A stretch of 64,000 bases of DNA from the NCBI RefSeq assembly GCF_900182605.1, contig NZ_FXTB01000003.1, positions 460,341-524,340 of the forward strand, written 5' to 3'. How positions within the stretch are numbered: the first letter of the stretch is position 1; every line of letters begins with the position of its first letter. This DNA comes from Saccharicrinis carchari. GTDB taxonomy: Bacteria > Bacteroidota > Bacteroidia > Bacteroidales > Marinilabiliaceae. Of the stretch, positions 27,424 to 36,592 are shown in pieces. The notes beneath the pieces were generated by a model. That model saw only the letters and a program-made list of their open reading frames with translations, was not told the DNA's origin and made no database searches. The translations under genes and the position numbers were made by a program.

Positions 27424-29259
27424 ATGTGCGGAATAGTTGCCTATGTAGGAGATAAAATGGCCTACCCGATTTTAATTAAAGGCTTACAACGATTAGAATA
27501 TAGAGGATACGACTCGGCGGGTATTGCCTTGTTAAACTCGGGCATTCATACCTATAAATGTCTGGGAAAAGTAAATGATCTGGAAATGCATGCCAAGGGA
27601 GAACCTTTGTCGGGCACCATTGGTATGGGGCATACGCGCTGGGCCACACACGGCGAACCGAGCGACGCAAATGCACATCCACACACTTCTATGAATGGCA
27701 AATTTACGCTCGTACATAACGGTATTATCGAAAACTATGCGCATCTCAAAAAAGAACTTGAGCTGCGAGGGTACCAGTTTCGGAGCGATACAGACACCGA
27801 AGTGCTGGTCAATTTAATTGAAAATATCTATTTAGAGCAAAACGTATGTGCCGAAATAGCCGTACGGCTTGCTTTATCGAAAGTTGTGGGTGCATACGGT
27901 CTGGTCATTTCCTGTGCCGATGAACAAAACCAGTTGATAGCGGCACGTAAAGGAAGCCCGTTGGTAATAGGTGTTGGCGATAAGGAATACTACCTTGGCT
28001 CAGATGCATCGCCCATTATAGAGTACACCGATAGGGTGATTTACCTGAACGACGAGGACGTTGCCATTATTACTAAAGATGATTTGGTGTTAAAAAACAT
28101 TCAAAACGATGCCTTAAAACCCAAAATACAAAAAATTGAACTTACTATCGACAAGATAAATAAGGGAGATTATGAGCATTATATGCTCAAAGAAATTCAC
28201 GAGCAGCCTACTTCTATTGGAGATACGTTTAGAGGAAGGATAGCTATCGATAAATCAAAAATATTTTTGGGCGGCATTACCGATGTTATGCCTAAATTAA
28301 CGCAGGCTAAACGAATTATTATAGCGGCCTGTGGCACCTCGTGGCATGCCGCCATGGTTGGCGAGTATCTTTTTGAAGAGTTCGCGCGCTTGCCGGTTGA
28401 AGTGGAATATGCATCGGAGTTTAGATACAGAAACCCGGTGATAACGCCTGACGATGTGCTGATAGCCATTTCGCAAAGTGGCGAAACGGCCGATACGCTG
28501 GCGGCGATAAAAATGGCCAAGGAAAAAGGCGCTACTATACTGGGCATATGCAATGTAGTAGGTTCTTCAATTCCCCGCGAAACGGATGCCGGCGTATATA
28601 CTCATGCAGGACCCGAGATTGGTGTGGCATCAACCAAAGCCTTCACCTCACAGGTTACCGTTTTAGCCATGATGGCTTTTATGCTGGGACGTAAACGTGG
28701 CTCCATGTACGATCAACTATACAAAGAGCTGATACAGGAACTCACACTGGTGCCCGAAAAAATTGTTTCCATACTCAAATCGGAATCCTATATCAAAGAA
28801 ATAGCCGAGAAGTACAAGGATGCTACCAACTCTTTGTATTTGGGTAGAGGTTACCTTTTTCCGGTAGCTTTGGAAGGCGCCTTAAAGCTAAAGGAAATTT
28901 CGTACATACATGCCGAGGGCTATCCCGCAGCCGAGATGAAACATGGCCCAATTGCCCTTATCGATGAAAATATGCCTGTATTTGTTTTGGCTACCAAGGA
29001 TAAATCATACGAAAAAATTGTTAGCAACATACAGGAGGTGAAGGCGCGTAGTGGTAAAGTAATTGCCATTGTAACTGAAGGAGACGAAACCATCAAACAA
29101 CTGGCGGATCATGTGATTGAGGTGCCCGATTCGCACGAAGCAATAGCCCCGTTACTGACCGTGGTGCCGTTGCAAATAATTTCGTATTATATTGCTGTTA
29201 TGCGAGGCTGTAACGTGGATCAGCCAAGGAATTTGGCTAAGTCTGTTACGGTAGAATAA
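27424..29259 (+). CDS. glmS: Glucosamine-6-phosphate synthase (isomerizing)
   Basis: This 611-residue enzyme makes glucosamine-6-phosphate from fructose-6-phosphate and glutamine, the first step toward UDP-GlcNAc. The N-terminal glutaminase domain begins MCGIVAYVG, with Cys2 as the nucleophile after Met removal, and includes the GHTRWATHGEPS block. Two SIS domains follow from about residue 290 (AACGTSWHAAMVG, SQSGETADTLAA). The C-terminus ends DQPRNLAKSVTVE, the family hallmark. No glmS ribozyme was recognised upstream, as expected outside Firmicutes. Confidence 0.97.
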   Translation: MCGIVAYVGDKMAYPILIKGLQRLEYRGYDSAGIALLNSGIHTYKCLGKVNDLEMHAKGEPLSGTIGMGHTRWATHGEPSDANAHPHTSMNGKFTLVHNGIIENYAHLKKELELRGYQFRSDTDTEVLVNLIENIYLEQNVCAEIAVRLALSKVVGAYGLVISCADEQNQLIAARKGSPLVIGVGDKEYYLGSDASPIIEYTDRVIYLNDEDVAIITKDDLVLKNIQNDALKPKIQKIELTIDKINKGDYEHYMLKEIHEQPTSIGDTFRGRIAIDKSKIFLGGITDVMPKLTQAKRIIIAACGTSWHAAMVGEYLFEEFARLPVEVEYASEFRYRNPVITPDDVLIAISQSGETADTLAAIKMAKEKGATILGICNVVGSSIPRETDAGVYTHAGPEIGVASTKAFTSQVTVLAMMAFMLGRKRGSMYDQLYKELIQELTLVPEKIVSILKSESYIKEIAEKYKDATNSLYLGRGYLFPVALEGALKLKEISYIHAEGYPAAEMKHGPIALIDENMPVFVLATKDKSYEKIVSNIQEVKARSGKVIAIVTEGDETIKQLADHVIEVPDSHEAIAPLLTVVPLQIISYYIAVMRGCNVDQPRNLAKSVTVE

Positions 29260-29657
29260 GTGACTTAATTCGGATGGCTTAACAATTGCGAACAGGCAGG
29301 AGTAGTAGGTTCAGGAAGGGAATTTCTTTACCTACTTCTTCAATAAGGGGTATGCGATTTGGTTTTTTTCCGTACGTATTGGTTAGTATTATAATTTAAT
29401 GGCCTGCTTATTCCCGCGCTATCGCACGCATATAAAAGAGGCATTGTAGTCCGTAAAGAATTATTAAAAGGCAACAATTAAATTAAGTGGTACAAAACCG
29501 GAAAGAGATGGGAATGCCGGTGCAAGCTTAGATAAAAAAACACTTACAAAGCTGACGATACCTTATAAATTCTATCTTTTAATCACGAGTAGGTAGCCAT
29601 TTTTATTTTTGCTTCCTCAACGCATACGATTATATTGTACGTTTCAAAAGTAATTTT
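29260..29657. other. Gap between glmS and the CPBP protease gene
   Basis: This 398-bp region has no convincing gene. It holds a weak inverted repeat, AGTAGGT...ACCTACT, near 29303-29328 that could form the 3' end of the glmS transcript. A candidate -7 element lies at 29604-29611. A short string near 29510-29530 resembles part of a cobalamin riboswitch core but the rest of the fold is absent. Confidence 0.5.
29604..29611 (+). promoter_or_regulatory. Candidate -7 element for the CPBP protease gene
   Basis: TATTTTTG matches the Bacteroidetes -7 consensus TAnnTTTG and would give a leader of roughly 40 bases before the GTG start. No clear -33 TTG is present at the expected distance. Confidence 0.35.
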
Positions 29658-30578
29658 GTGAAGAAATATTTTTATAGTACCACACCCTTGCAGCAGCTTT
29701 TGCTCCTTATCATTTTAACCCTCTCGTTGTGGATTTTAATTTCCGTGTTTGCTATAGCGGTGGCTGTTTTATTTTGGGGTTCCGAAGTGCTAAGCAATAT
29801 GAATGTTTTAATGGCCAATAGCACGTTTTTAAAGTTCTTTCAGGTATTTCAGAGCATCGGTTTATTTATTCTTCCTCCTGTTTTTTTTGAGTGGCTCACC
29901 AAGGGTGTGTTTTTACCCCGGCACAGGACTTTAGGAAAAAATACGGGAATTTATTTGATTCTTTCGGTGTTGGTAGTTGTGGCCGCTCAGCCTTTTATTA
30001 CTTTTTTGGGTGTTATAAACCATGCATTGGTTTTGCCCGACTACCTGGCAAACCTGGAAGAATGGATGCGCCAAAAGGAAGCCGCCGCACAACAAATTAC
30101 TGAAATATTTTTAGTTAGCACCCATTGGTCGCACCACATTATTAACGTTGTTATTATTGCTGTTTTACCGGCCATAGGGGAGGAACTCATGTTCAGAGGT
30201 GCCCTGCAGCGGGTATTTCATGCTATTTTTAAAAATGTGCATTGGGCGGTGTTTTTTACTGCTGCGCTTTTTAGTGCCATCCATATTCAATTTTTTGGAT
30301 TTTTACCACGTTTTGTTTTAGGGTTGATATTTGGTTATTTGATGGTTTTTAGTGGTAATATATGGCTGCCCATATTGGCGCATTTTACCAACAACTTTAT
30401 GGCTTTTTTGGTGTATCAATGGTATATGAGCGATAATCAGACTGCAAGCAATCCTTTAGAAGCGGGTAGTGAATACCCTGATGTTTTTTGGGTTGTTACA
30501 AGTGCTGTAGTGATAACACTAAGCTTGTTGTTATGCAAACGATTAAATAACAAGGTTGCTTCCGAAGCGCAAAGGTAA
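29658..30578 (+). CDS. CPBP family intramembrane metalloprotease
   Basis: This 306-residue protein has about eight hydrophobic segments and the CPBP/CAAX-protease (Abi) motifs. They are the paired Glu in GEELMFRG (Glu175-Glu176, with Arg180), a His in SAIHI (His209), and the final HFTNN block (His242). These residues form the metal-binding catalytic site in the membrane. The substrate is unknown; family members process prenylated proteins, bacteriocins or signalling peptides. Translation starts at a GTG. It converges on the unknown gene at 30592 with only 13 bp between stops. Confidence 0.85.
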   Translation: MKKYFYSTTPLQQLLLLIILTLSLWILISVFAIAVAVLFWGSEVLSNMNVLMANSTFLKFFQVFQSIGLFILPPVFFEWLTKGVFLPRHRTLGKNTGIYLILSVLVVVAAQPFITFLGVINHALVLPDYLANLEEWMRQKEAAAQQITEIFLVSTHWSHHIINVVIIAVLPAIGEELMFRGALQRVFHAIFKNVHWAVFFTAALFSAIHIQFFGFLPRFVLGLIFGYLMVFSGNIWLPILAHFTNNFMAFLVYQWYMSDNQTASNPLEAGSEYPDVFWVVTSAVVITLSLLLCKRLNNKVASEAQR

Positions 30579-30591
30579 ATGCTGCATCAAT

Positions 30592-31293
30592 TTATTCAGG
30601 TTTTACCTTTTCATCGGAGCGGGTAACATATACAACGCCATATTCCGTACAAGCCTGTCTTTTTTCGGTAGGGTTTAAATGATTGTAATTCTCCTCTACC
30701 CCGTTCCATAGCTTTACAATAAGCACATCTACATTGTCGCGCATTTGCTGTACTTTTTCGTGCATTTTTTGTGTTGTACCCACTAAGTCTTTATGATTGT
30801 TGTAGTATTCCAGAAATTTCTCAAACTTAATGCGTACCATGGCTATTGAAGGGTTGTAAATTCGCGATCCACCTTCCATGGTGCGTTTCTGTTCACCCTC
30901 TATTATGCGTTTCCCCCATATCATTAGTTGTTGCTCTGTGCTAAGGTCAGGTACGGTTTTATCGTTGATCGAGAGGCCAAAATATTTGCGTACAGCAGGC
31001 TTCATTTCGTTACGGATGATACAAAAATTCAATACCTGAATAAAATGCGAAACGTACAGCCGAGCCGCTTTAAAATGTTCTAGCATTTGTTTACTGCAGG
31101 TAATTTGCCGTTCCTTACTGTAATTATATTGCGATACGGCTTGCTCAAACTGAGGCAATACGCCTTGAATTTTGTGGTAGAGCTTTTGCGCATATGCAAT
31201 ATTATACGGATAGTTGGCCTTACCTTTCTCAAAGGCAGCCTTTAGGGCGCGTAATCGAGCCATATCTGTATTGGGCAGACGTCTGTACGGCAT
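30592..31293 (-). CDS. Unknown helical cytoplasmic protein
   Basis: I do not recognise this 233-residue protein. It is predicted to be soluble and almost wholly alpha-helical. It has no signal peptide or membrane segment, and contains an EGEQKRTMEGG stretch near residue 135 and a helical C-terminal half. It may be a lineage-conserved Bacteroidetes hypothetical protein. It is alone, convergent with the CPBP protease gene and upstream of the sdh terminator. No function is assigned. Confidence 0.7.
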   Translation of the reverse strand: MPYRRLPNTDMARLRALKAAFEKGKANYPYNIAYAQKLYHKIQGVLPQFEQAVSQYNYSKERQITCSKQMLEHFKAARLYVSHFIQVLNFCIIRNEMKPAVRKYFGLSINDKTVPDLSTEQQLMIWGKRIIEGEQKRTMEGGSRIYNPSIAMVRIKFEKFLEYYNNHKDLVGTTQKMHEKVQQMRDNVDVLIVKLWNGVEENYNHLNPTEKRQACTEYGVVYVTRSDEKVKPE

Positions 31294-31390
31294 TCAAAAC
31301 ATTTTAGTGGTGAAGCATTGGCATCTAAATTAGATAAAAATATAAGTAACTGCAAATCATATTATAATACTATGAATGGGAGCCGTTGAT

Positions 31391-31430
31391 AAAATAAAAA
31401 CGGCCACTCTGAAAATCAAAGTGGCCGTTT
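31391..31430 (-). terminator. Intrinsic terminator of the sdhCAB operon
   Basis: An 11-bp stem, AAACGGCCACT/AGTGGCCGTTT, with an 11-base loop lies at 31398-31430. On the minus strand it runs into a T-rich tail. It lies 27 bp after the sdhB stop. Confidence 0.8.
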
Positions 31431-31457
31431 AATATTTACATACGCAGGATGCGTAGT

Positions 31458-32213
31458 TTAGTCTTTTAGCTTGGCACTCAAATACTCACGGTTTAGCCTG
31501 GCTATGTTAGCTATAGATATACCTTTAGGGCATTCTACTTCGCAGGCACCGGTGTTGGTACAGTTACCAAAGCCCAGCTCATCCATTTTACTTACCATGG
31601 CTTTGGCGCGTCGGGCGGCCTCTACTTTACCTTGTGGTAAAAGAGCCAGGTGGCTCACTTTTGCCGAAACAAACAACATGGCCGATCCGTTTTTGCATGC
31701 AGCCACGCAGGCACCACAACCAATACAGGACGCTGCATCCATCGCTTCGTCGGCATCGTGCTTAGGAATGGGTATTGCATTGGCATCGGGTACCCCTCCG
31801 GTACTTACCGAAGTATAACCGCCCGCAGCAATTATTTCGTCGAATCCGTTGCGGTTTACAATTAAATCTTTAATTACCGGGAATCCGGCCGAACGCCACG
31901 GTTCAATGGTAATGGTTTCACCATCTTTAAACCTGCGCATGTGTAACTGGCAAGTAGTGATATCGTCGTCCGGTCCGTGTGGGCGACCGTTTATGTATAA
32001 GGAACACATTCCGCAGATACCTTCGCGGCAATCGTGGTCAAAAGCAACCGGTTCTTTATCTTCGTTGATGAGCTGTTCATTCAGTATGTCCATCATTTCA
32101 AGAAATGAGGAATCGGGCGATACTGTATCTAAATGGTATGTCTCAAAACGACCTTTATCTTTTGCATCGTTCTGACGCCAAATTTTTAGATCTAAACTTA
32201 TATTATTATCCAT
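31458..32213 (-). CDS. sdhB: Succinate dehydrogenase/fumarate reductase iron-sulfur subunit
   Basis: This 251-residue subunit passes electrons between the flavoprotein and the membrane cytochrome. The 2Fe-2S site is CREGICGMC near residue 62. The C-terminal clusters use [11 protein letters not shown] near residue 162 and [15 protein letters not shown] near residue 217. It is the last gene of sdhC-sdhA-sdhB, 41 bp after sdhA. In Bacteroidetes this complex works mostly as a fumarate reductase during fermentation, but the direction cannot be read from sequence. Confidence 0.95.
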   Translation of the reverse strand: MDNNISLDLKIWRQNDAKDKGRFETYHLDTVSPDSSFLEMMDILNEQLINEDKEPVAFDHDCREGICGMCSLYINGRPHGPDDDITTCQLHMRRFKDGETITIEPWRSAGFPVIKDLIVNRNGFDEIIAAGGYTSVSTGGVPDANAIPIPKHDADEAMDAASCIGCGACVAACKNGSAMLFVSAKVSHLALLPQGKVEAARRAKAMVSKMDELGFGNCTNTGACEVECPKGISIANIARLNREYLSAKLKD

Positions 32214-32254
32214 TTTTCTCTGTTTAACTATTGTACCTCAATTAACTCACACCC

Positions 32255-34192
32255 TTATTTATAGTTTCGCTGAGCGATTTTAACTACATCAAAGGTAAGG
32301 TCTTCTTTATGCATCACAGGTGCTTTTTCTTCGCCCTGATATTCCCAGCAAGCGGTATAAGCAAACTTATCGTCCTGGCGTAAAGCTTCTCCTTCCTCTG
32401 TTTGGTATTCCTCACGGAAGTGTCCTCCACATGATTCTTCGCGTTGGAGTGCATCTCGTGCCATCAAATCGCCAATGTTGATAAAATCGGCCAGACGTGA
32501 TGCCTTCTCCAGTTCCACGTTCATGCCTTCACCTGTTCCGGGTATCTTCACATTAGACCAGAATTCCTTTTTAATCTCGGCAATTTTTTCGATGGCGTGC
32601 TCCAACCCTTTTTTGTTACGAGCCATACCCACAAAGTCCCACATTACCAGGCCAAGCTCTTTGTGTAAGCTATCGACAGAGCGCTTACCTTTAACGGCCA
32701 GTAATTTTTCGAATTTGGCTTTAATTGCGTTTTCGGCCTCCACAAATTCTTTTTCTTCACCCGTCATCCTTGGTGTACGTATATCATCGGCCAAGTAATT
32801 TTGTACCGTGTAAGGCAATACAAAATACCCATCAGCCAAACCTTGCATCAGCGCAGAGGCTCCAAGACGGTTGGCACCATGATCTGAGAAGTTAGCTTCT
32901 CCGGCGGCAAATAGTCCGGGTACGGTGGTTTGCAATTCGTAATCCACCCAGATACCACCCATGGTGTAATGGATGGCAGGGTATATCATCATAGGTGTAT
33001 CGTAAGGGTTGTCGTCAACAATTTTTTCGTACATCTGAAACAGGTTTCCATACCGTGCACGAATGGTGTCTTCCCCTAATCGTTCAATAGCCTCTTTAAA
33101 ATCAAGGTAAACGGCTAATCCGGTGGACCCTACGCCAAAACCGGCATCGCATCTTTCCTTAGCAGCACGAGAGGCAACATCGCGGGGTACCAGGTTACCA
33201 AAGGCAGGATATCTTCTTTCCAGGTAATAATCCCTGTCCTCTTCCTTTATGTCTGTCGGCTTAAGCTTATTGGCTCGTATAGCTTCTGCATCTTCTTTCT
33301 TTTTGGGTACCCAGATGCGTCCGTCGTTACGCAATGATTCGGACATTAAAGTCAGTTTCGATTGAAATTCGCCATGTACAGGAATACAGGTGGGATGAAT
33401 TTGTGCCATACAAGGGTTGGCAAAAACAGCTCCTTTTTCGTAGGCTTTAATGGCTGCCGATCCGTTAGATCCCATAGCGTTGGTACTTAGGAAGAAGGTG
33501 TTTCCGTATCCTCCTGTGGCTAAAATTACGGCATGAGCAAAGTGACGGGTGAACTCACCGGTAACCAGGTTGCGGGCAATAACACCGCGTGCTTTGCCAT
33601 CTACAACTACAATGTCAACAATTTCGGTGCGGGTGTGTAAATCTACACTACCTGCATTAACCTGACGCATCAACGCTTGGTAGGCTCCTATCAAAAGTTG
33701 CTGTCCTGTTTGTCCTCTGGCATAAAAAGTACGGCTTACCTGCGATCCTCCAAAAGAGCGGTTGTCGAGCAAGCCACCGTATTCGCGAGCAAAAGGTACG
33801 CCTTGAGCCACGCATTGATCGATGATGTCGTTACTTACTTGTGCCAAGCGGTAAACGTTGGCTTCGCGGGCGCGGTAGTCACCTCCTTTAATGGTATCGT
33901 AAAATAAACGGTGTACCGAATCGCCGTCGTTGGGATAGTTTTTGGCGGCGTTAATTCCACCCTGGGCAGCAATAGAGTGTGCTCTGCGCGGAGAATCCTG
34001 GATGGTAAAGTTTTTTACTTTAAAACCCATTTCGCCTAAAGAAGCAGCAGCCGAAGCGCCTGCCAATCCGGTTCCTACAACGATTATATCCAGATTTCGC
34101 TTGTTTGCGGGGTTAACCAATTTTTGGTTATGCTTATAATTTTCCCATTTTTGAGCCAATGGCCCTTCGGGTATCCTTGAATCTAACTTCAT
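32255..34192 (-). CDS. sdhA: Succinate dehydrogenase/fumarate reductase flavoprotein subunit
   Basis: This 645-residue flavoprotein carries the dinucleotide-binding motif [12 protein letters not shown] near residue 38. The [13 protein letters not shown] stretch supplies the His that covalently binds FAD. Catalytic-site blocks MAQIHPTC and [12 protein letters not shown] are present. The length and N-terminus (about 30 residues before the FAD fold) match the Bacteroides FrdA/SdhA type. It lies between sdhC and sdhB, 21 bp after sdhC. Confidence 0.96.
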   Translation of the reverse strand: MKLDSRIPEGPLAQKWENYKHNQKLVNPANKRNLDIIVVGTGLAGASAAASLGEMGFKVKNFTIQDSPRRAHSIAAQGGINAAKNYPNDGDSVHRLFYDTIKGGDYRAREANVYRLAQVSNDIIDQCVAQGVPFAREYGGLLDNRSFGGSQVSRTFYARGQTGQQLLIGAYQALMRQVNAGSVDLHTRTEIVDIVVVDGKARGVIARNLVTGEFTRHFAHAVILATGGYGNTFFLSTNAMGSNGSAAIKAYEKGAVFANPCMAQIHPTCIPVHGEFQSKLTLMSESLRNDGRIWVPKKKEDAEAIRANKLKPTDIKEEDRDYYLERRYPAFGNLVPRDVASRAAKERCDAGFGVGSTGLAVYLDFKEAIERLGEDTIRARYGNLFQMYEKIVDDNPYDTPMMIYPAIHYTMGGIWVDYELQTTVPGLFAAGEANFSDHGANRLGASALMQGLADGYFVLPYTVQNYLADDIRTPRMTGEEKEFVEAENAIKAKFEKLLAVKGKRSVDSLHKELGLVMWDFVGMARNKKGLEHAIEKIAEIKKEFWSNVKIPGTGEGMNVELEKASRLADFINIGDLMARDALQREESCGGHFREEYQTEEGEALRQDDKFAYTACWEYQGEEKAPVMHKEDLTFDVVKIAQRNYK

Positions 34193-34213
34193 ATCTCAAC
34201 TATTATTAATGGA

Positions 34214-34915
34214 TTAAGATTGAAAAAATAAAAACTGTCCTACGGCGATGATGGAGAATCCGATGCCTACGGCCCATGCGAAGATTATACCTATAATGGT
34301 TAATCTCTTACGCCAAATATTGTTGCTGGCACCAAGAGTTTGAAATGCCGACCAAAAACCATGAGTAAGATGCAGCGCTAAACCTAAAGAGCCCAACACA
34401 TAAAAAATCACCACCCATAATTGTGAAAAAGTAGCATTGACTAATGCGTAGGCATTTACCACCTGTGTTTTTACACCTGCGATGTCAATAACAGTTTCCG
34501 CTAAAAGTGGGTCACCGGTAATTTTCATCTTAACCCAGAATTGCCATACGTGAACTACCAGAAATGCAAAGATTGTAAGGCCAAGCACCCACATGTTTTT
34601 TGAGGCCCACATTACATCGGTTGTTTTGTTACCGGAGCTGTACTTATCGCTTCCGCGGGCTTTATTGTTTTGGGCAGTTATTAAGCTACCATAAAGTATG
34701 TGCACAAAAAAACCAAGCCCTAATATAGGTTCCATAATTCTAATTAAAGGGTTGGTACCCATAAAATGAGCTGCCGCATTAAATGTATCTCCGCCGTCGC
34801 ACAATAAAAGCAAAGAATTCACCGCAAGGTGTATCACCAAAAAGGTAATTAAAAAAAGCCCTGATAAGCTCATCAGTAACTTCTTCCCAATCGAGGAACA
34901 AAATAAATTACTCAT
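34214..34915 (-). CDS. sdhC: Succinate dehydrogenase cytochrome b subunit
   Basis: This 233-residue membrane anchor has about five transmembrane helices, the Bacillus/Wolinella-type single-subunit cytochrome b (b556/b558). Conserved His residues that could bind two hemes lie in the helices: FLVIHLAVNS, FFVHILYGS, VVHVWQF and ALHLTHGFWSAFQ. It passes electrons between menaquinone and SdhB/SdhA. It is first in the operon, with a good promoter 54-83 bp upstream. Confidence 0.93.
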   Translation of the reverse strand: MSNLFCSSIGKKLLMSLSGLFLITFLVIHLAVNSLLLLCDGGDTFNAAAHFMGTNPLIRIMEPILGLGFFVHILYGSLITAQNNKARGSDKYSSGNKTTDVMWASKNMWVLGLTIFAFLVVHVWQFWVKMKITGDPLLAETVIDIAGVKTQVVNAYALVNATFSQLWVVIFYVLGSLGLALHLTHGFWSAFQTLGASNNIWRKRLTIIGIIFAWAVGIGFSIIAVGQFLFFQS

Positions 34916-34968
34916 ACAGTTTTATATTTAAATCTCTAAATTATTTTAATAATTGGCATTTATGCCTG

Positions 34969-34998
34969 CAAAGATAATTTGTTAACGGTGTTTTACAA
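34969..34998 (-). promoter_or_regulatory. Candidate promoter of sdhCAB
   Basis: On the minus strand a TTG (34996-34998) is followed after 19 bases by TATCTTTG (34969-34976), an excellent match to the Bacteroidetes -33/-7 consensus. The leader to sdhC would be about 45 bases. Confidence 0.6.
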
Positions 34999-35249
34999 TG
35001 GGAATAAAGAAATAAATCTCTATTTAAAATCCTTCTAATTATGTGTTGCTAACGTTTTACATTCATTATTTTTTGACTTTGGTATGTGTTTAATAGTAAA
35101 ATTACATAAGGCAATATGGCCTGGTACATTTTTTAATGTTGCCAGGTTCTGTTAGCATACCATTAATGCGGCAACGCTCCATTTTTATGGCTTACCTAAA
35201 TCTAAATTACGCACTTAAAGTTACTCTTTTTAATTTAAGCAAAGTTTTA

Positions 35250-35257
35250 TATTTTTG
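35250..35257 (+). promoter_or_regulatory. Candidate -7 element for frr
   Basis: TATTTTTG matches TAnnTTTG. The -33 region is only T-rich, without a clear TTG. It would give a leader of about 75 bases. Confidence 0.35.
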
Positions 35258-35337
35258 TCTTAAAGTTATCAGATAGCTATTCGTGTGCTAATGTTAGCTC
35301 AAATTTATAAAATAAACGCAGCAAAATACACTATCCC

Positions 35338-35901
35338 ATGACCGAAGAAATTGAATTATTAATGGATGTGACCAAAGAGAAGATGGACAAAACCATTGAA
35401 CATTTGGATCACCAACTAATTAAGGTTAGAGCTGGAAAGGCCAACCCCGGTATGTTGGAGGGCATTATGGTTGATTATTACGGATCGATGACTCCCTTGC
35501 AACAAGTGGCCAATATAAATACCCCGGATCCCCGAACAATAGTTATACAGCCTTGGGAAAAAGCAATGATTGTTCCGATTGAAAAAGCTATTATGTTGGC
35601 CAATTTAGGCCTTAACCCGGAAAACAATGGGGAGTTGGTGCGCATTAATGTGCCACCACTGACTGAGGAGCGGCGCAAAGATTTAGTGAAGCAGGTTAAA
35701 AGAGAAGCCGAAGAGGCGCGTATCAGTCTGCGAAATTTACGACGTGAGGCCAACGATGAATTAAAAAAGATGCTCAAGGACGGCTTGCCCGAAGATATGG
35801 AAAAGGATGCTGTGGCAGATGTGCAAAAGCTTACTGACTCTTATTCGGATATTATAGAAGAACGTATCAAGGCCAAGGAAAAGGATATATTAACCATATA
35901 G
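35338..35901 (+). CDS. frr: Ribosome recycling factor
   Basis: This 187-residue protein splits post-termination ribosomes together with EF-G. Family landmarks are HQLIKVRAGKANPGMLEGI near residue 25, the INTPDPRTIVIQPWEK block, and PPLTEERRKDLVKQ. The C-terminal helix carries the typical DVQKLTDSY motif. Length is standard (about 185). It is a single gene with a strong terminator hairpin directly after it. Confidence 0.97.
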   Translation: MTEEIELLMDVTKEKMDKTIEHLDHQLIKVRAGKANPGMLEGIMVDYYGSMTPLQQVANINTPDPRTIVIQPWEKAMIVPIEKAIMLANLGLNPENNGELVRINVPPLTEERRKDLVKQVKREAEEARISLRNLRREANDELKKMLKDGLPEDMEKDAVADVQKLTDSYSDIIEERIKAKEKDILTI

Positions 35902-35910
35902 GTGATGCTT

Positions 35911-35950
35911 AAAAAAAAGGGTTTTATCCGAAATGATAAAACCCTTTTTT
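35911..35950. terminator. Bidirectional terminator between frr and aroK
   Basis: A 10-bp stem, GGGTTTTATC/GATAAAACCC with a six-base loop, lies at 35919-35944. Eight A precede it and six T follow, so it serves the convergent frr and aroK transcripts. Confidence 0.85.
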
Positions 35951-35964
35951 ACTTCGTTTAATCC

Positions 35965-36480
35965 CTAACTATGCTTTGCTATTGCCTTCACAAAATCTAC
36001 TATTTTCCAATTTTCGGCATCGGCAATTAGCTTTGCCTTAAGATAGTATGGCTCTCTTTGCGATAATTTATGCTTAATAAAGTTGAGGAGCTCTATCCCT
36101 TGCATTCCCGATATCAACGGTCGCTGTGTTTTAGAAGTTTGTAGCCGTTGGTAAATCACCTCGGGTCGCAGTTGCAGGTAAATTGTTAATCCGCTGTTGT
36201 TCATCACTTCCATGTTATCAAAAAAGCAGGGTGTCCCTCCACCAGCTCCAATAATAACCTTTTCAAAAGAACTTACCTCATTAAGGCACATAGCTTCAAT
36301 TTGCCGGAAACCTTGTTCTCCTTTTTCATCAAAAATTTGAGCAATGGTTTTATGGAATTTGTTCTCGATAAAATGATCCAGATCCAAAAAAGTCCATCCT
36401 TCCATGGTATCGGCAAGCCACCGTCCCAACGTTGACTTGCCGCTGCCCATAAATCCTATCAAGTAAACCCTTTGTGTCAT
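35965..36480 (-). CDS. aroK: Shikimate kinase
   Basis: This 171-residue P-loop kinase phosphorylates shikimate in aromatic amino acid synthesis. The Walker A motif GFMGSGKST spans residues 9-17. FLDLDHFIE gives the shikimate-binding Asp. The GAGGGTP motif and the lid Arg in TQRPLI are also present. It follows parC by 112 bp on the same strand. Confidence 0.93.
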   Translation of the reverse strand: MTQRVYLIGFMGSGKSTLGRWLADTMEGWTFLDLDHFIENKFHKTIAQIFDEKGEQGFRQIEAMCLNEVSSFEKVIIGAGGGTPCFFDNMEVMNNSGLTIYLQLRPEVIYQRLQTSKTQRPLISGMQGIELLNFIKHKLSQREPYYLKAKLIADAENWKIVDFVKAIAKHS

Positions 36481-36592
36481 GTTTATATTTTTAGCTAATA
36501 GGCAATAGAGCTAAAACAAAAGAAGGAGATAGATGCAAGGGGTAAAGGTTACTTTTTCCTTATATCTATTTATTCTTAATAACTCTTTACCC

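Larger units (their letters stand above)
34916..35337. other. Divergent gap between sdhC and frr
   Basis: This 422-bp AT-rich region contains promoters for both flanking genes (34969-34998 minus, 35250-35257 plus). No gene, repeat or RNA was recognised in the remainder. Confidence 0.6.

Noticed and set aside
29505..29535. String resembling a cobalamin riboswitch core (GGGAA...GGTGCAA)
   Set aside because: The remaining conserved elements of the riboswitch are absent, and the downstream gene is a CPBP protease, not a B12 gene.
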